Of a DNA stretch of 14,392 bases, positions 1 through 8,561 are shown in pieces (the stretch's first letter is position 1; each line of letters starts with the position of its first letter). Under the pieces are notes generated by a model. That model saw only the letters and a program-made list of their open reading frames with translations. It was not told the origin of the DNA and searched no databases. Both the position numbers and the translations under genes were made by a program. Origin of the DNA: an uncultured beta proteobacterium (GTDB taxonomy: Bacteria > Pseudomonadota > Gammaproteobacteria > Burkholderiales > Burkholderiaceae_C); assembly GCA_903914985.1 (NCBI GenBank), contig CAIWRE010000029.1, positions 1 through 14,392 of the forward strand. Direction: 5' to 3'.

Positions 1-93
1 CAGAGCCGCGGCAGGAGCCGTAACCTTGGCTGCAAGTGCCACAATCGTGCCTGATCCGCGGCCCGTGCCGCGGGCTTTTGACTGATTGACCGC
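1..93. other. Window-edge segment before the dsbD-like gene; possible tail of an upstream gene
   Basis: No gene can be assigned here. On the + strand the three frames close at 52-54 (TGA), 83-85 (TGA) and 21-23 (TAA), so an upstream gene entering from the left could end at any of these. The 52-54 stop lies directly before the hairpin at 56-73, which is the usual arrangement for a gene followed by its terminator. The 83-85 frame is Ala/Pro-rich but would have to run through the hairpin. Too little sequence is present to recognise a protein. No Shine-Dalgarno-like sequence is obvious in front of the ATG at 94. Confidence 0.3.
56..79 (+). terminator. Possible Rho-independent terminator of an upstream gene
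   Basis: A perfect 7-bp GC-only inverted repeat (CCGCGGC at 56-62, GCCGCGG at 67-73) with a 4-base loop is followed by GC and four T residues. The stem is strong but the T run is short, so termination could be partial. It sits just before the dsbD-like gene and would separate that gene from upstream transcription. The reverse strand has no T run after the stem, so the + direction is preferred. Confidence 0.45.
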
Positions 94-2340
94 ATGCCAT
101 TGCGAACTCCACTTTTCACCATGTTTTGCCGGTTGGCGCGCCTCATCCGCACGACTGCGCGACTAGGGGCCGCCGCGGCGCTGAACGCCTGTCTTGTGGC
201 ACACGCTGGACAATCGCTTCTGGCGCAACCGTCGGCCGCCGTAGTGCAAACCCCAGAAGTTCGTGCGGAATTGTTGGCCTATGCGCCCCAGGGTATCGCA
301 AGAGACGCGCCCTTGGAACTGGGCTTGCTGCTGCAACACCAAGTGGGTTGGCACACCTACTGGAAGAATCCTGGCGACTCCGGCTTGGCTACTGAACTTC
401 ACTGGACTTTGCCCAATGGCCTAAAGACCGGCTCCATCCAATGGCCCACGCCACGCAAAATTTCCATTGGGCGGCTGGCCAACTTCGGGTACGAGGGCCA
501 GGTCTTGCTGCCAGTGCGCGTCACGATGGAGCCCCATTTCCTGCTAGCGCCCGGGTCCAATGAGCTTGCCGTGCATTTGAGCGCCTCCTGGTTGGTGTGC
601 AAAACCGAGTGCATACCCCAGGAGGGTCAATTTGACCTGCGAATTCCTGTTCAAGGCTCAACTGCCGTGGGATCCCAGTGGTTCGATGCGGCGCGAGCGG
701 CGTTGCCTGTGCCCTTCACAGGAACTTTGGAGGCACAGCTAGGCGGTAACAGCCTGCTCTTGCGCGCAGAAGGGCTACCTGACGCATGGCGGGGCAAGGC
801 CATTTCCGTTTTCCCGGAAGCGATCGACGTGTTCACAACCGCCAAGAGCGCCAGCCAAACGGATAGCGTCACCTTGGATCAGCCACCTTCGTCCGCAACG
901 CAGTCTTGGCAGGGAAATGTCTGGAGCGCGCAACTCCCCTTGTCCGCCCAAGAAGCACAACGTCCTGAAAAGATCACATTTTTGCTGGCCTTGAACGACC
1001 AAAGCTTCCAAGGCCTTGCCACCATCAAAGGCGCATGGCCGGACAAGACGAAGAGTAACGAAGCGACCCCCCCATCGCCCGAGGCATTCGTCAACACCCC
1101 ATCAGCAACGGATGTCGGCGCCCTTTGGTGGGCGCTGACTGCTGCATTTTTGGGCGGCCTGATATTGAATCTGATGCCGTGCGTTTTCCCAGTGTTGGCC
1201 ATTAAGGCGTTGGGATTTGCTACACATTCCGCGCACAACCGCATGCCACGATGGTGGATAGGAGCGGCCTATACCGCGGGTGTTGTTGTCTCGATGCTTG
1301 CCTTGGGCGTGTTGTTGCTGGTGCTGCGAGCAGGCGGCGAACAACTGGGCTGGGGCTTTCAGCTCCAATCGCCTGCCGTTGTAGCAGCTTTGGCGCTGCT
1401 GTTTACCCTGATGGCCCTCAATCTTCTGGGCTTTCTGGAATGGGGGGCGCTGGTGCCCAGCGCCCTTGCGGGTGTGCAGCTGCGCCACCCGGCAGCCGAC
1501 GCGGCTCTGTCCGGCGTGCTGGCAGTCGCTGTGGCTTCGCCCTGCACAGCGCCCTTCATGGGCGCATCACTTGGACTTGCTTTGACCCTGCCAGCGTGGC
1601 AAGCCATCGGGATTTTCGTCGCATTGGGTTTAGGGCTTGCTCTGCCATTTGCGCTACTCAGCGCGATGCCGAAATTCACGCGTTGGTTGCCGACGCCTGG
1701 GCCATGGATGTTGCACCTGCGGCAATTCATGGCCTTCCCGATGGCCGCGACGGTTCTTTGGCTGTTATGGGTGCTGGGTCACCTCGGTGGACTTGACGCA
1801 GCGGCTTCATTGGCGGCGCTGCTATGGTCATTTTCCCTGACCCTCTGGGCGCTGCATTTAAAAGGACGCAGCCGATGGGCTTACGCCATGTTCGGCGCAG
1901 CGGCGTTATTGGCTCTGCTGGGCACTGTGGGGCCCAATGTGCTGCAAACACCAGCGCCTGCGACAGGGTCGCAAATAATTCCAAACAGATCAGAGAATGC
2001 AGCAGTCTGGCAGATTTGGAGCGCACAACGGGTTGATGACGAAATGCGTTCCGGGCATCCCGTTTTCGTGGACTTCACGGCTGCCTGGTGCATCACCTGT
2101 CAATACAACAAGCAGACCACGCTTTCCAAGGCCGAAGTGCTAAACGACTTTTCCAGCAAGTACGTCACGTTAATGCGCGCGGACTGGACGCGGCGCGACC
2201 CTGAAATCACCCGCGCATTGAGCGCGCTGGGCCGCAGCGGGGTGCCTGTATACGTGCTCTACCAGGCCGGCAAGGCACCCGTGGTGATGTCTGAAATTCT
2301 GTCTGCATCCGACGTGCATGCGGCACTAAGCGCCCTCTGA
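94..2340 (+). CDS. dsbD: Protein-disulfide reductase, DsbD/ScsB type (thiol:disulfide interchange protein)
   Basis: Three-domain inner-membrane reductase that passes electrons from cytoplasmic thioredoxin across the membrane to oxidised periplasmic proteins. The basic N-terminus and the Ala-rich stretch near residues 25-38 form a signal peptide. The periplasmic alpha-like domain (about 55-330) carries C169 and C173 in WLVCKTEC, a pattern typical of ScsB-like family members rather than Escherichia coli DsbD. The membrane domain (about 344-615) has roughly eight hydrophobic segments and the redox cysteines C363 (LMPCVFP) and C484 (SPCTAPF). The C-terminal thioredoxin domain has C666-I-T-C669 in AAWCITC. 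All six expected cysteines are present and 748 residues is a normal length. The ATG at 94 is the longest start. An in-frame ATG at 121 (residue 10) gives a cleaner signal peptide and is equally possible, as neither has a clear ribosome binding site. The gene stands alone on this strand and converges with the solute-binding protein gene, with 5 bases between stops. Confidence 0.94.
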   Translation: MPLRTPLFTMFCRLARLIRTTARLGAAAALNACLVAHAGQSLLAQPSAAVVQTPEVRAELLAYAPQGIARDAPLELGLLLQHQVGWHTYWKNPGDSGLATELHWTLPNGLKTGSIQWPTPRKISIGRLANFGYEGQVLLPVRVTMEPHFLLAPGSNELAVHLSASWLVCKTECIPQEGQFDLRIPVQGSTAVGSQWFDAARAALPVPFTGTLEAQLGGNSLLLRAEGLPDAWRGKAISVFPEAIDVFTTAKSASQTDSVTLDQPPSSATQSWQGNVWSAQLPLSAQEAQRPEKITFLLALNDQSFQGLATIKGAWPDKTKSNEATPPSPEAFVNTPSATDVGALWWALTAAFLGGLILNLMPCVFPVLAIKALGFATHSAHNRMPRWWIGAAYTAGVVVSMLALGVLLLVLRAGGEQLGWGFQLQSPAVVAALALLFTLMALNLLGFLEWGALVPSALAGVQLRHPAADAALSGVLAVAVASPCTAPFMGASLGLALTLPAWQAIGIFVALGLGLALPFALLSAMPKFTRWLPTPGPWMLHLRQFMAFPMAATVLWLLWVLGHLGGLDAAASLAALLWSFSLTLWALHLKGRSRWAYAMFGAAALLALLGTVGPNVLQTPAPATGSQIIPNRSENAAVWQIWSAQRVDDEMRSGHPVFVDFTAAWCITCQYNKQTTLSKAEVLNDFSSKYVTLMRADWTRRDPEITRALSALGRSGVPVYVLYQAGKAPVVMSEILSASDVHAALSAL

Positions 2341-2345
2341 ACTCG

Positions 2346-3098
2346 TTACAGAGGTGAGAACATTTGTTGGAAGTACTCCGCTTCCAGCTTTTCCAAATCA
2401 GTCTTTTGTAATGCCTTGTCAAAAGCGTCGCGCATCGCAAGCCCTTTGGCTGTGCGCTTGAAACACACGTGCAATGTAAGCTTGGCAATCGGCCGTCGCG
2501 AAAACACCACCGTGCCACTGTCTTTGAGCTTGAACAGGGTGTAATCCAAGACATTTTTGTCAACCACAATGCCGCGAATTTTCCCTGCACGCAATTTGGC
2601 AATATTGACCGCATCGCTGGGCGCTACCTCCACCAGTTGGCGCTTGTCTTTGATGGCTGCATCAAAGTTTTCCCCATTCAGATAGCCATCCACCACACCG
2701 AGCCTATAGGACTCTAGATCATGCAGGTTCGCCCATTTGATCGGTGCATTCTTGAGAGTGGCGATACCCAACACGCTGTTACCGATCGACTTCGAAAGAT
2801 GGCATGAAGAATCACGCTCCTTGCTGAAGTACTCCGGAAAATAGCCCTCAAATTCCGAATTTTTTTCACCGAGCTCTACCGCCTTATTCCATTCGTAAGA
2901 CGCAGACAACAACCGAAATCCTGCAGCTTTGGCAACCGTGGACGCGATATAGGTAGACACGCCCTCTTTGGGTAGTAACAAACCTGTGAAAGGTGGCCAT
3001 TCCAGTGTTGCCAGACGGATCAATTGGGAATCTGTTTGAGCCCAGCCAAAGGAGGCGACCAAAGCCAAAATCCAGCCGACACACCTGCACTTAATCAT
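2346..3098 (-). CDS. Periplasmic solute-binding protein, family 3 (amino-acid type), last gene of the pil-chp cluster
   Basis: A 250-residue protein with a Sec signal peptide: the basic MIKCR start and a hydrophobic core to about residue 18, with likely cleavage after A20 (GWA|Q). There is no lipobox. The mature part has bacterial extracellular solute-binding family 3 features: EWPPFTG at 33-39 after strand LIRLAT, the ERD...S..IG stretch at 94-106, and a late GIVVDKNVLDY segment (176-186) like the second lobe of such proteins. I do not see the classic Arg and Asp amino-acid-binding residues clearly, so the ligand is unknown. The mature protein has two cysteines, C99 and C212, which could form a disulfide. 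The ATG at 3098 lies 26 bases after the chpA stop on the same strand, with no terminator between, so cotranscription is likely. No ABC permease or ATPase gene is in the window. The gene may therefore serve sensing rather than transport, for example by presenting ligand to PilJ; this is inference. An orphan transporter component remains the alternative. Confidence 0.85.
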   Translation of the reverse strand: MIKCRCVGWILALVASFGWAQTDSQLIRLATLEWPPFTGLLLPKEGVSTYIASTVAKAAGFRLLSASYEWNKAVELGEKNSEFEGYFPEYFSKERDSSCHLSKSIGNSVLGIATLKNAPIKWANLHDLESYRLGVVDGYLNGENFDAAIKDKRQLVEVAPSDAVNIAKLRAGKIRGIVVDKNVLDYTLFKLKDSGTVVFSRRPIAKLTLHVCFKRTAKGLAMRDAFDKALQKTDLEKLEAEYFQQMFSPL

Positions 3099-3124
3099 GG
3101 CTCATGCTTTCAATCAGTCGAAAA

Positions 3125-6100
3125 TTAGGTGTACTCCGCCACCGTGCAGTGCGATCGCACCAGCTCCAACAACTCAGCCTCGGCATAAGGTTTGCCCAAA
3201 TAATGATTGGCCCCCAGCGCTATCGCATGGTCACGGTGCTTTAGAGCGGTGCGGGAGGTAATGACAATGATGGGAATTTCCGACAGACTGGCATCAGCGC
3301 GGATTTGGCGTGTAAGTTCCATACCATCCATGCGCGGCATTTCGATATCTGAAAGTACCAAAGCAGGGCGTTCATCGCGCAGCAGATCAAGCGCCTGAAT
3401 ACCGTCCGCCGCCAATGCCACGCGGAAACCGGCGCGGGCGAGCAATCGCTGCGTAACCCGTCGGACGGTAATGGAGTCATCCACCACAAGTACCAAGGGC
3501 GCGGTACGTTCAGGAAGACCGTTGCTGTCCGACCAAACGCCATCGCTCGACGGAATTGTGGCTCGCCCGGACTGGGCGTCGAAATCAGCACGGCGTAAAG
3601 CATCGCCGTACACACTCATTAATGCCACCGGGTTGTAAATCAGCACCACTGCACCAGAGGCCAACACCGATATTCCCACCAAACCGGGTAATTTCGAGAG
3701 TTGCGTTCCCATATTTTTTACCACCACCTCCCGGTTTCCCAGCACCTCGTCAACATGCAATGCAACGCGCTGCCCTGCGCTGCGGATCACTGCCACGGAT
3801 TGTTGGCGTGCGCCCGCTTTTTCAAGCTGACCACGACTGGAAATGCCCAAAATGGCACCCGCCCAAAAAAATGGTATTTCTTGTTTGGAATCCTGCCGCA
3901 ATGCACCGGTTGAATAGGCCTCCTTTATGCGTTCTTGCGGCATACGAAGCACTGTTTCCAATAGGTTCGCAGGTACGCCAACGGTAACGGTATCCATGCG
4001 CAACAGTACGATTTGCGTCACTGAAGTAGTGAGGGGGAAAACAAGTTCGAAACTCGTTCCACCATCGGCTTGCGCCGAAATTTCAATACGCCCACCTATC
4101 GCACTGATGTCGGAAAGAATGATGTCCATACCAATGCCCCGCCCGGCGAGTTCTGTAACATTTTCCGCAGTAGAAAAGCCGGGTAAAAAGATCAGTTTGG
4201 TCGCTTGCTCATAGCTCATCGGCTGGTTGGCTTCCAGCAGTTTTGCATGAATCGCCCGAGTACGAATTCTTTCCAACTGCAAGCCCGCTCCGTCGTCGGC
4301 GAAGCGCACCACCACGTCACTGCCGTCTTGCTGCACGAAGATGGTTAAAGTTCCGATCGCTGGCTTTCCAGCTGCGACCCGAATGTCAGGCGACTCGATT
4401 CCGTGTACCACCGAATTACGCAACATATGTTCGAACGAGGGTGTCATACGATCGAGAACACCGCGATCCATCTTGATCGAACCACCCTCAATATCCAAGC
4501 GCACTTGTTTGCCGGTCTCTTTCGCGGCTTGTCTCACCACGCCGTACAAGCGATCAGATATGCTCTCAAATTCCACAAGTCGCAGACGCAACAAACCGTG
4601 CGTGAGCTCCTTGGCTCTCCTACCTTGCCCCAATAAGTCTTCTTGTGCACCTTCGACTTCGCTTTGCAAACCTTTGTGCAGTGCTTCTACATCAGCCACA
4701 GACTCTGCCATCATGCGAGAGACTTCTTGGAGCGCAGTGAAACGGTCTAGCTCAAGAGGATCGAATAGCTGAGAGGATTGCGGACTGGGCGATTGGCGAG
4801 ACTGCATTTGCAACTCAGTCTGAATTTCCAAATCACGCAATTGATGTTGCAATCGATTCAGGCTCCGCCCTAATTCGGTGAGTGAGTTGTCCAGTTGGCC
4901 AAAATGCTGGTCCATCCGTGTGCGGCTCGTCATGACTTCACCTGCCTGGTCGATCAAGCGGTCAAGCACTTGAGCTCGCACCCTTATGGAGGCCCCAGTT
5001 GCGGTATTTATCGATGCGGGACGCTTGTTCGCTGCCGGATTTACTAGCGTCAGGGCAGAAGCAGAACCTCGCGCTAATTCAGGCTTGGCTTCCTGCACCA
5101 GGGCGTCCGTATCGAACTGCAGGGTCAACTGCCCGAACATCGCCTCCAGTGGGCCCAAACATCGCAAGATTGGAATTACTTCTTCGCTGTTGGATTTATG
5201 GTTCACTGTCACTTGTTCTACGGCAGACTCCATTTGATGCGCGAGTTCTCCCAGCCGCAACGCTCCCACGAGTCTGGCACTCCCTTTTAGCGTGTGGAGT
5301 GTGCGCAATATTTGGGCGCGCAAGTGAAGCTCTTGCGGTTGAGCAACCCAAAGATGCGCATGCCTCACCAGCCCTTGAAGGAGTTCCGTACCCTCCTCGA
5401 GGAAGACTGGCCATAGATCAGTATCAAGCACATCCGGGCTTTCAAAACCATCGAGCTCAAGCGGAGTCTGCGCCACTGTCGTGCTCGCTAGGATAGTCTC
5501 TGGCGAAGTCGTCAGTGCAGAAACCGCGCTTTGGGTATGCTCATCTAAAGGCCTTTCTGGAGATGGCGCCGCGAGTGAGTGCGAAACACTCTGTTCAGTT
5601 TCGCCGAATTTCGCATTCCAGACGTTCATCAGGGACGCTAAAGCGTCTAACGTAGCCGGCATCGGTTCATGCAATTCGCCGTTGGCGAACGCATCCAGTA
5701 GCCTCTTAGCTTCCTGAGACGCATCACAGAACACCTCTTTTTCATTGGTTACGGATAAGGCATGCAACACCAAGTGTTCTAGGCTCCGCTCTATGGCCTG
5801 TGCCAACACAGCCAAACCCACAAACCCGACCGCCCCGGCACTTCCTTGCAAAGCGTGGGCAAGGCCCGCCGCCTTCTCAACTACTGCTTGAGTTAAGGGG
5901 GTGCTCCAATTCTGGGTTTCCAATTGAAGTTGGACCACCCACGGGCCCGCTTCATTAATGAAAACTTCAAAAATATCCAATCGCACATGAAGACTGCCAA
6001 TGGAGATTACGTTTACCGCCGTATTTCGCTCACCATGGGCGTCCGGTAAGGCTCCTAAGTAAAGACTGGCGCTCTCCAGCTTAAAGGCGCTCTCTGGCGT

Positions 6101-8509
6101 AAGCATCTCGCCTGGAGTGATGCTCATGGGCTCTTTCATGGAGGGAGCAGTCCCACCCTGGTCACTTGCTTGAGGCCACGTGTACGGAACATACCGGTCT
6201 TCTAGTCGCAATGTGTCAGCACATAGGCGGAAATCCGACGCCAAAAATATCGGCGGCTTACCTTGAGAAATCGATTCGATCCAAGCCGCCATGGCGCTCA
6301 ACGCGTTTTCACACAGTGTCAGCAGCGTTTCTTTCGCCGGGCGTTTACTTTCAAGCCATGCATTCAGTAGCTGCTCGAATGCCCACGAGGCCTCGCCAAA
6401 TTCTTGGAAGCCAACCATCCGAGCGCTGCCTTTAAGGGTATGAAATGCGCGGCGAAGACTGCCCAGCGCGGCTAAATTCGCAGGCGCCAAACCCAGAGCA
6501 ATAATGGAAGCCTTTCCTTCGTCCACGACTTGGCCTGCTTCACTCAAAAATATGTTTTGAATCTCTTCATCGGCAATATCGTCTGACGCTAGCGCGTTGG
6601 CCTCGGAAGCTACTCGTAACATTTCATGCTGCGCATGAAGGGAAACTGGGCTAGGAGTATGGTCATTGAACAATTGCGGGACGCTTGGCATTGCTTCGCC
6701 CATTTCGATGGCCTGCGCTTGTATTTCCCGTTCAGTTGGGGCCCGCCCTTGCTCACGTTCCATGATGAGGCGGAATTCGTGTGCGCTCTCATCGTATTCA
6801 AAAAATTCCTTAGCCATGGCAGGTTGGTAGCGCAACATATCGATGAGAAATCCCATGGCACTCAGGCTATTGACCAAATGCAGGGACCATTTTTTGGCGG
6901 TGTCCAAGGCCACGCCTTGGGGCGCTAGCAGACACTCAACTGTTGATCGCATGCGCAACGCAGCAAGAGCAGCCTGATCAAGGCCTAATACCGAAAACAC
7001 TCCTCGCATATTTCCCAATGCAACAGGCACTGTCTCCAGAACTGAACACTCAGAGGGATCCCGGACGAAGGATTCGACTTCCTGCTCAATTTCTGCCAAC
7101 GATTGCGCCAATTCGCCGACAACCGTCCCCATCATCTTGCGGTCGCCGACACGGCGATACAAGGCCTCCATCCAACGCTCAATGGGCAGAGGCTCACCAC
7201 CTCCCGCGACATGATGGAGGCGGGCAGCCAGACGCAAACTACGCTGCTCCATGATGTGGTTCGCCAAATCTAGGTCGTCATAGGCTACCTCCAGATACAA
7301 CACCGCGGTCGCAACCTCTATTGCGACTGCAGGGCTTGGAACTCTGGCCATACTCGCTGTCGCGTCAACTGCCGCGATGAGGGCTGAAACAAGCGCTTCG
7401 TTTTGTGGATGGAGTTGCAGAACCGCGGCCCCAACCTCTCCGAACTGAGCAGCAACTGCTGATGAACGTCCCACATCGCCGCTTGAAAGTGCGGTCCATC
7501 CTTCCGCCGCCGCACTGATATATTTTCTGATTTTCGCCAATTGGGCGGGGTCGAACCTCCCAAAGGTAGCCGCCTCGTAGTACAGGGGCGGTAAAAAATC
7601 GAGACCGAACCTTTTCCTTACCGTCACAAGCGCGTTAGCGTCACGATCCGTAGGATTTGTAATTTTGGCGAACGCACAATAAAAAAGCAATTCGTGAACG
7701 AGGCCAGAAAGCGCCGTGGTTTGGCCCTCGGCCAACAGTCTGTATGCGGGGATGATGCGTGCAGCGGTTCTTCGGACGTACACATCATTCGGCAACTCCC
7801 CCAAACACAAGGCCTCAAAGAATGCAGAAGCAATACTCCAAAACGTCTGCACGGGCGCTGAGCGGCATGACCGCGCTAATTCAATGCATAGATCAACCAT
7901 GCAACGGGCATTTTCCGAATCAAAATGTTGCAGTACAGACAGAAGCGACTGATCTAATTGCCCACGCTCGACGCTCTTTACCGGCAAGGCATGCGAGGTG
8001 GATTCAATCTCAAAGTCTTCCCAGCGCTCGACCCCAATCCACAAGTCCGCCGGATGGGTGCGGTCATTTCCAGCGAGCTGTGCCATTGCGCGGTATTGGA
8101 TAAAAAGTGCCACGGGTGAGGCTAAGCTCCCCTTCAAATGGCCTTCAAAATAGTCCAGAGCAGCCCGCGCTGCGCCTTCAAAAACGGTTGTAGAGTCCTC
8201 GCTTACCGTATCCGGTTGGTTGATTACGTTCCGAATCCATTTCCCCATTGCTAGCACCAACTTCGCAGGGTGCTGGTGCCCCACCATTTCTAGCGCACCG
8301 GCGCTTTGGTCCAATTGGCTGAGAGCGGTTTGAGCATCGGAGTGGTTTCGGGCAGCAAGATTGGCGCCATTTTTTATATCCCACTCCAAGCGACGCACCA
8401 CGTTGGTTGCATATGTCAACGACTTGCGAACGTCTTCAAGCACCCAGGCCAAGTGCCCCAAGTCTTGCGCAGCATCGCGAGGAAGACGATGGCGGGCCAC
8501 GGGTGGCAT
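3125..8509 (-). CDS. chpA: ChpA/PilL hybrid chemotaxis histidine kinase of the type IV pilus Chp system
   Basis: CheA-like hybrid kinase of about 1794 residues that is driven by PilJ/PilI and phosphorylates PilG and PilH. The N-terminal ~620 residues resemble the ChpA/FimL scaffold region. They contain two Hpt-like cores without a histidine, near residues 67 (LDQSAGALEMVG) and 502 (MRGVFSVLG). Phosphotransfer domains with histidine follow: H690 (FHTLKGSARMVG), H885 (AHALQGSAG, Lys replaced by Gln) and H1072 (LHTLKGSARLVG). Next come a CheA-type dimerisation region (about 1170-1240), an ATPase domain with N1365 (N box HMLRNSVVHG), DDGAG near 1404 and GRGIGMD near 1455, a CheW-like domain (about 1497-1630) and a C-terminal receiver (about 1668-1790) with DD, D1721 (LSDIEMP) and TS/KP motifs. 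The open frame extends upstream to 8827 inside pilJ. I chose ATG 8509 because homologues begin shortly before the LGHLAWVLEDVRKSL motif, which gives a 52-base gap to pilJ. GTG 8554, 7 bases past the pilJ stop, is the alternative, and neither has a strong ribosome binding site. The protein is shorter than Pseudomonas aeruginosa ChpA (2472 residues). Confidence 0.94.
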   Translation of the reverse strand: MPPVARHRLPRDAAQDLGHLAWVLEDVRKSLTYATNVVRRLEWDIKNGANLAARNHSDAQTALSQLDQSAGALEMVGHQHPAKLVLAMGKWIRNVINQPDTVSEDSTTVFEGAARAALDYFEGHLKGSLASPVALFIQYRAMAQLAGNDRTHPADLWIGVERWEDFEIESTSHALPVKSVERGQLDQSLLSVLQHFDSENARCMVDLCIELARSCRSAPVQTFWSIASAFFEALCLGELPNDVYVRRTAARIIPAYRLLAEGQTTALSGLVHELLFYCAFAKITNPTDRDANALVTVRKRFGLDFLPPLYYEAATFGRFDPAQLAKIRKYISAAAEGWTALSSGDVGRSSAVAAQFGEVGAAVLQLHPQNEALVSALIAAVDATASMARVPSPAVAIEVATAVLYLEVAYDDLDLANHIMEQRSLRLAARLHHVAGGGEPLPIERWMEALYRRVGDRKMMGTVVGELAQSLAEIEQEVESFVRDPSECSVLETVPVALGNMRGVFSVLGLDQAALAALRMRSTVECLLAPQGVALDTAKKWSLHLVNSLSAMGFLIDMLRYQPAMAKEFFEYDESAHEFRLIMEREQGRAPTEREIQAQAIEMGEAMPSVPQLFNDHTPSPVSLHAQHEMLRVASEANALASDDIADEEIQNIFLSEAGQVVDEGKASIIALGLAPANLAALGSLRRAFHTLKGSARMVGFQEFGEASWAFEQLLNAWLESKRPAKETLLTLCENALSAMAAWIESISQGKPPIFLASDFRLCADTLRLEDRYVPYTWPQASDQGGTAPSMKEPMSITPGEMLTPESAFKLESASLYLGALPDAHGERNTAVNVISIGSLHVRLDIFEVFINEAGPWVVQLQLETQNWSTPLTQAVVEKAAGLAHALQGSAGAVGFVGLAVLAQAIERSLEHLVLHALSVTNEKEVFCDASQEAKRLLDAFANGELHEPMPATLDALASLMNVWNAKFGETEQSVSHSLAAPSPERPLDEHTQSAVSALTTSPETILASTTVAQTPLELDGFESPDVLDTDLWPVFLEEGTELLQGLVRHAHLWVAQPQELHLRAQILRTLHTLKGSARLVGALRLGELAHQMESAVEQVTVNHKSNSEEVIPILRCLGPLEAMFGQLTLQFDTDALVQEAKPELARGSASALTLVNPAANKRPASINTATGASIRVRAQVLDRLIDQAGEVMTSRTRMDQHFGQLDNSLTELGRSLNRLQHQLRDLEIQTELQMQSRQSPSPQSSQLFDPLELDRFTALQEVSRMMAESVADVEALHKGLQSEVEGAQEDLLGQGRRAKELTHGLLRLRLVEFESISDRLYGVVRQAAKETGKQVRLDIEGGSIKMDRGVLDRMTPSFEHMLRNSVVHGIESPDIRVAAGKPAIGTLTIFVQQDGSDVVVRFADDGAGLQLERIRTRAIHAKLLEANQPMSYEQATKLIFLPGFSTAENVTELAGRGIGMDIILSDISAIGGRIEISAQADGGTSFELVFPLTTSVTQIVLLRMDTVTVGVPANLLETVLRMPQERIKEAYSTGALRQDSKQEIPFFWAGAILGISSRGQLEKAGARQQSVAVIRSAGQRVALHVDEVLGNREVVVKNMGTQLSKLPGLVGISVLASGAVVLIYNPVALMSVYGDALRRADFDAQSGRATIPSSDGVWSDSNGLPERTAPLVLVVDDSITVRRVTQRLLARAGFRVALAADGIQALDLLRDERPALVLSDIEMPRMDGMELTRQIRADASLSEIPIIVITSRTALKHRDHAIALGANHYLGKPYAEAELLELVRSHCTVAEYT

Positions 8510-8561
8510 GCTGAGACCCGTCAAGACCACACCAGAACTTGGATTGGTAGCCACCGTCGCT

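Noticed and set aside
879..1730. Several 120-130 residue open frames on the - strand opposite the dsbD-like gene
   Set aside because: They are shadows of GC-rich coding sequence; the + strand frame carries all the conserved redox motifs.
1251..1796. 181-residue open frame on the + strand inside the dsbD-like gene
   Set aside because: It lies in another frame of the conserved membrane domain, is Arg/Cys/Gly-rich, and has no domain features.
4341..4772. 143-residue open frame on the + strand opposite the chpA kinase core
   Set aside because: It is antisense to the conserved ATPase domain and low in hydrophobic core residues; no independent evidence.
8510..8561. Possible small regulatory element between pilJ and chpA
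   Set aside because: Only short, imperfect pairings are visible in 52 bases; nothing beyond a normal intra-operon spacer can be supported.
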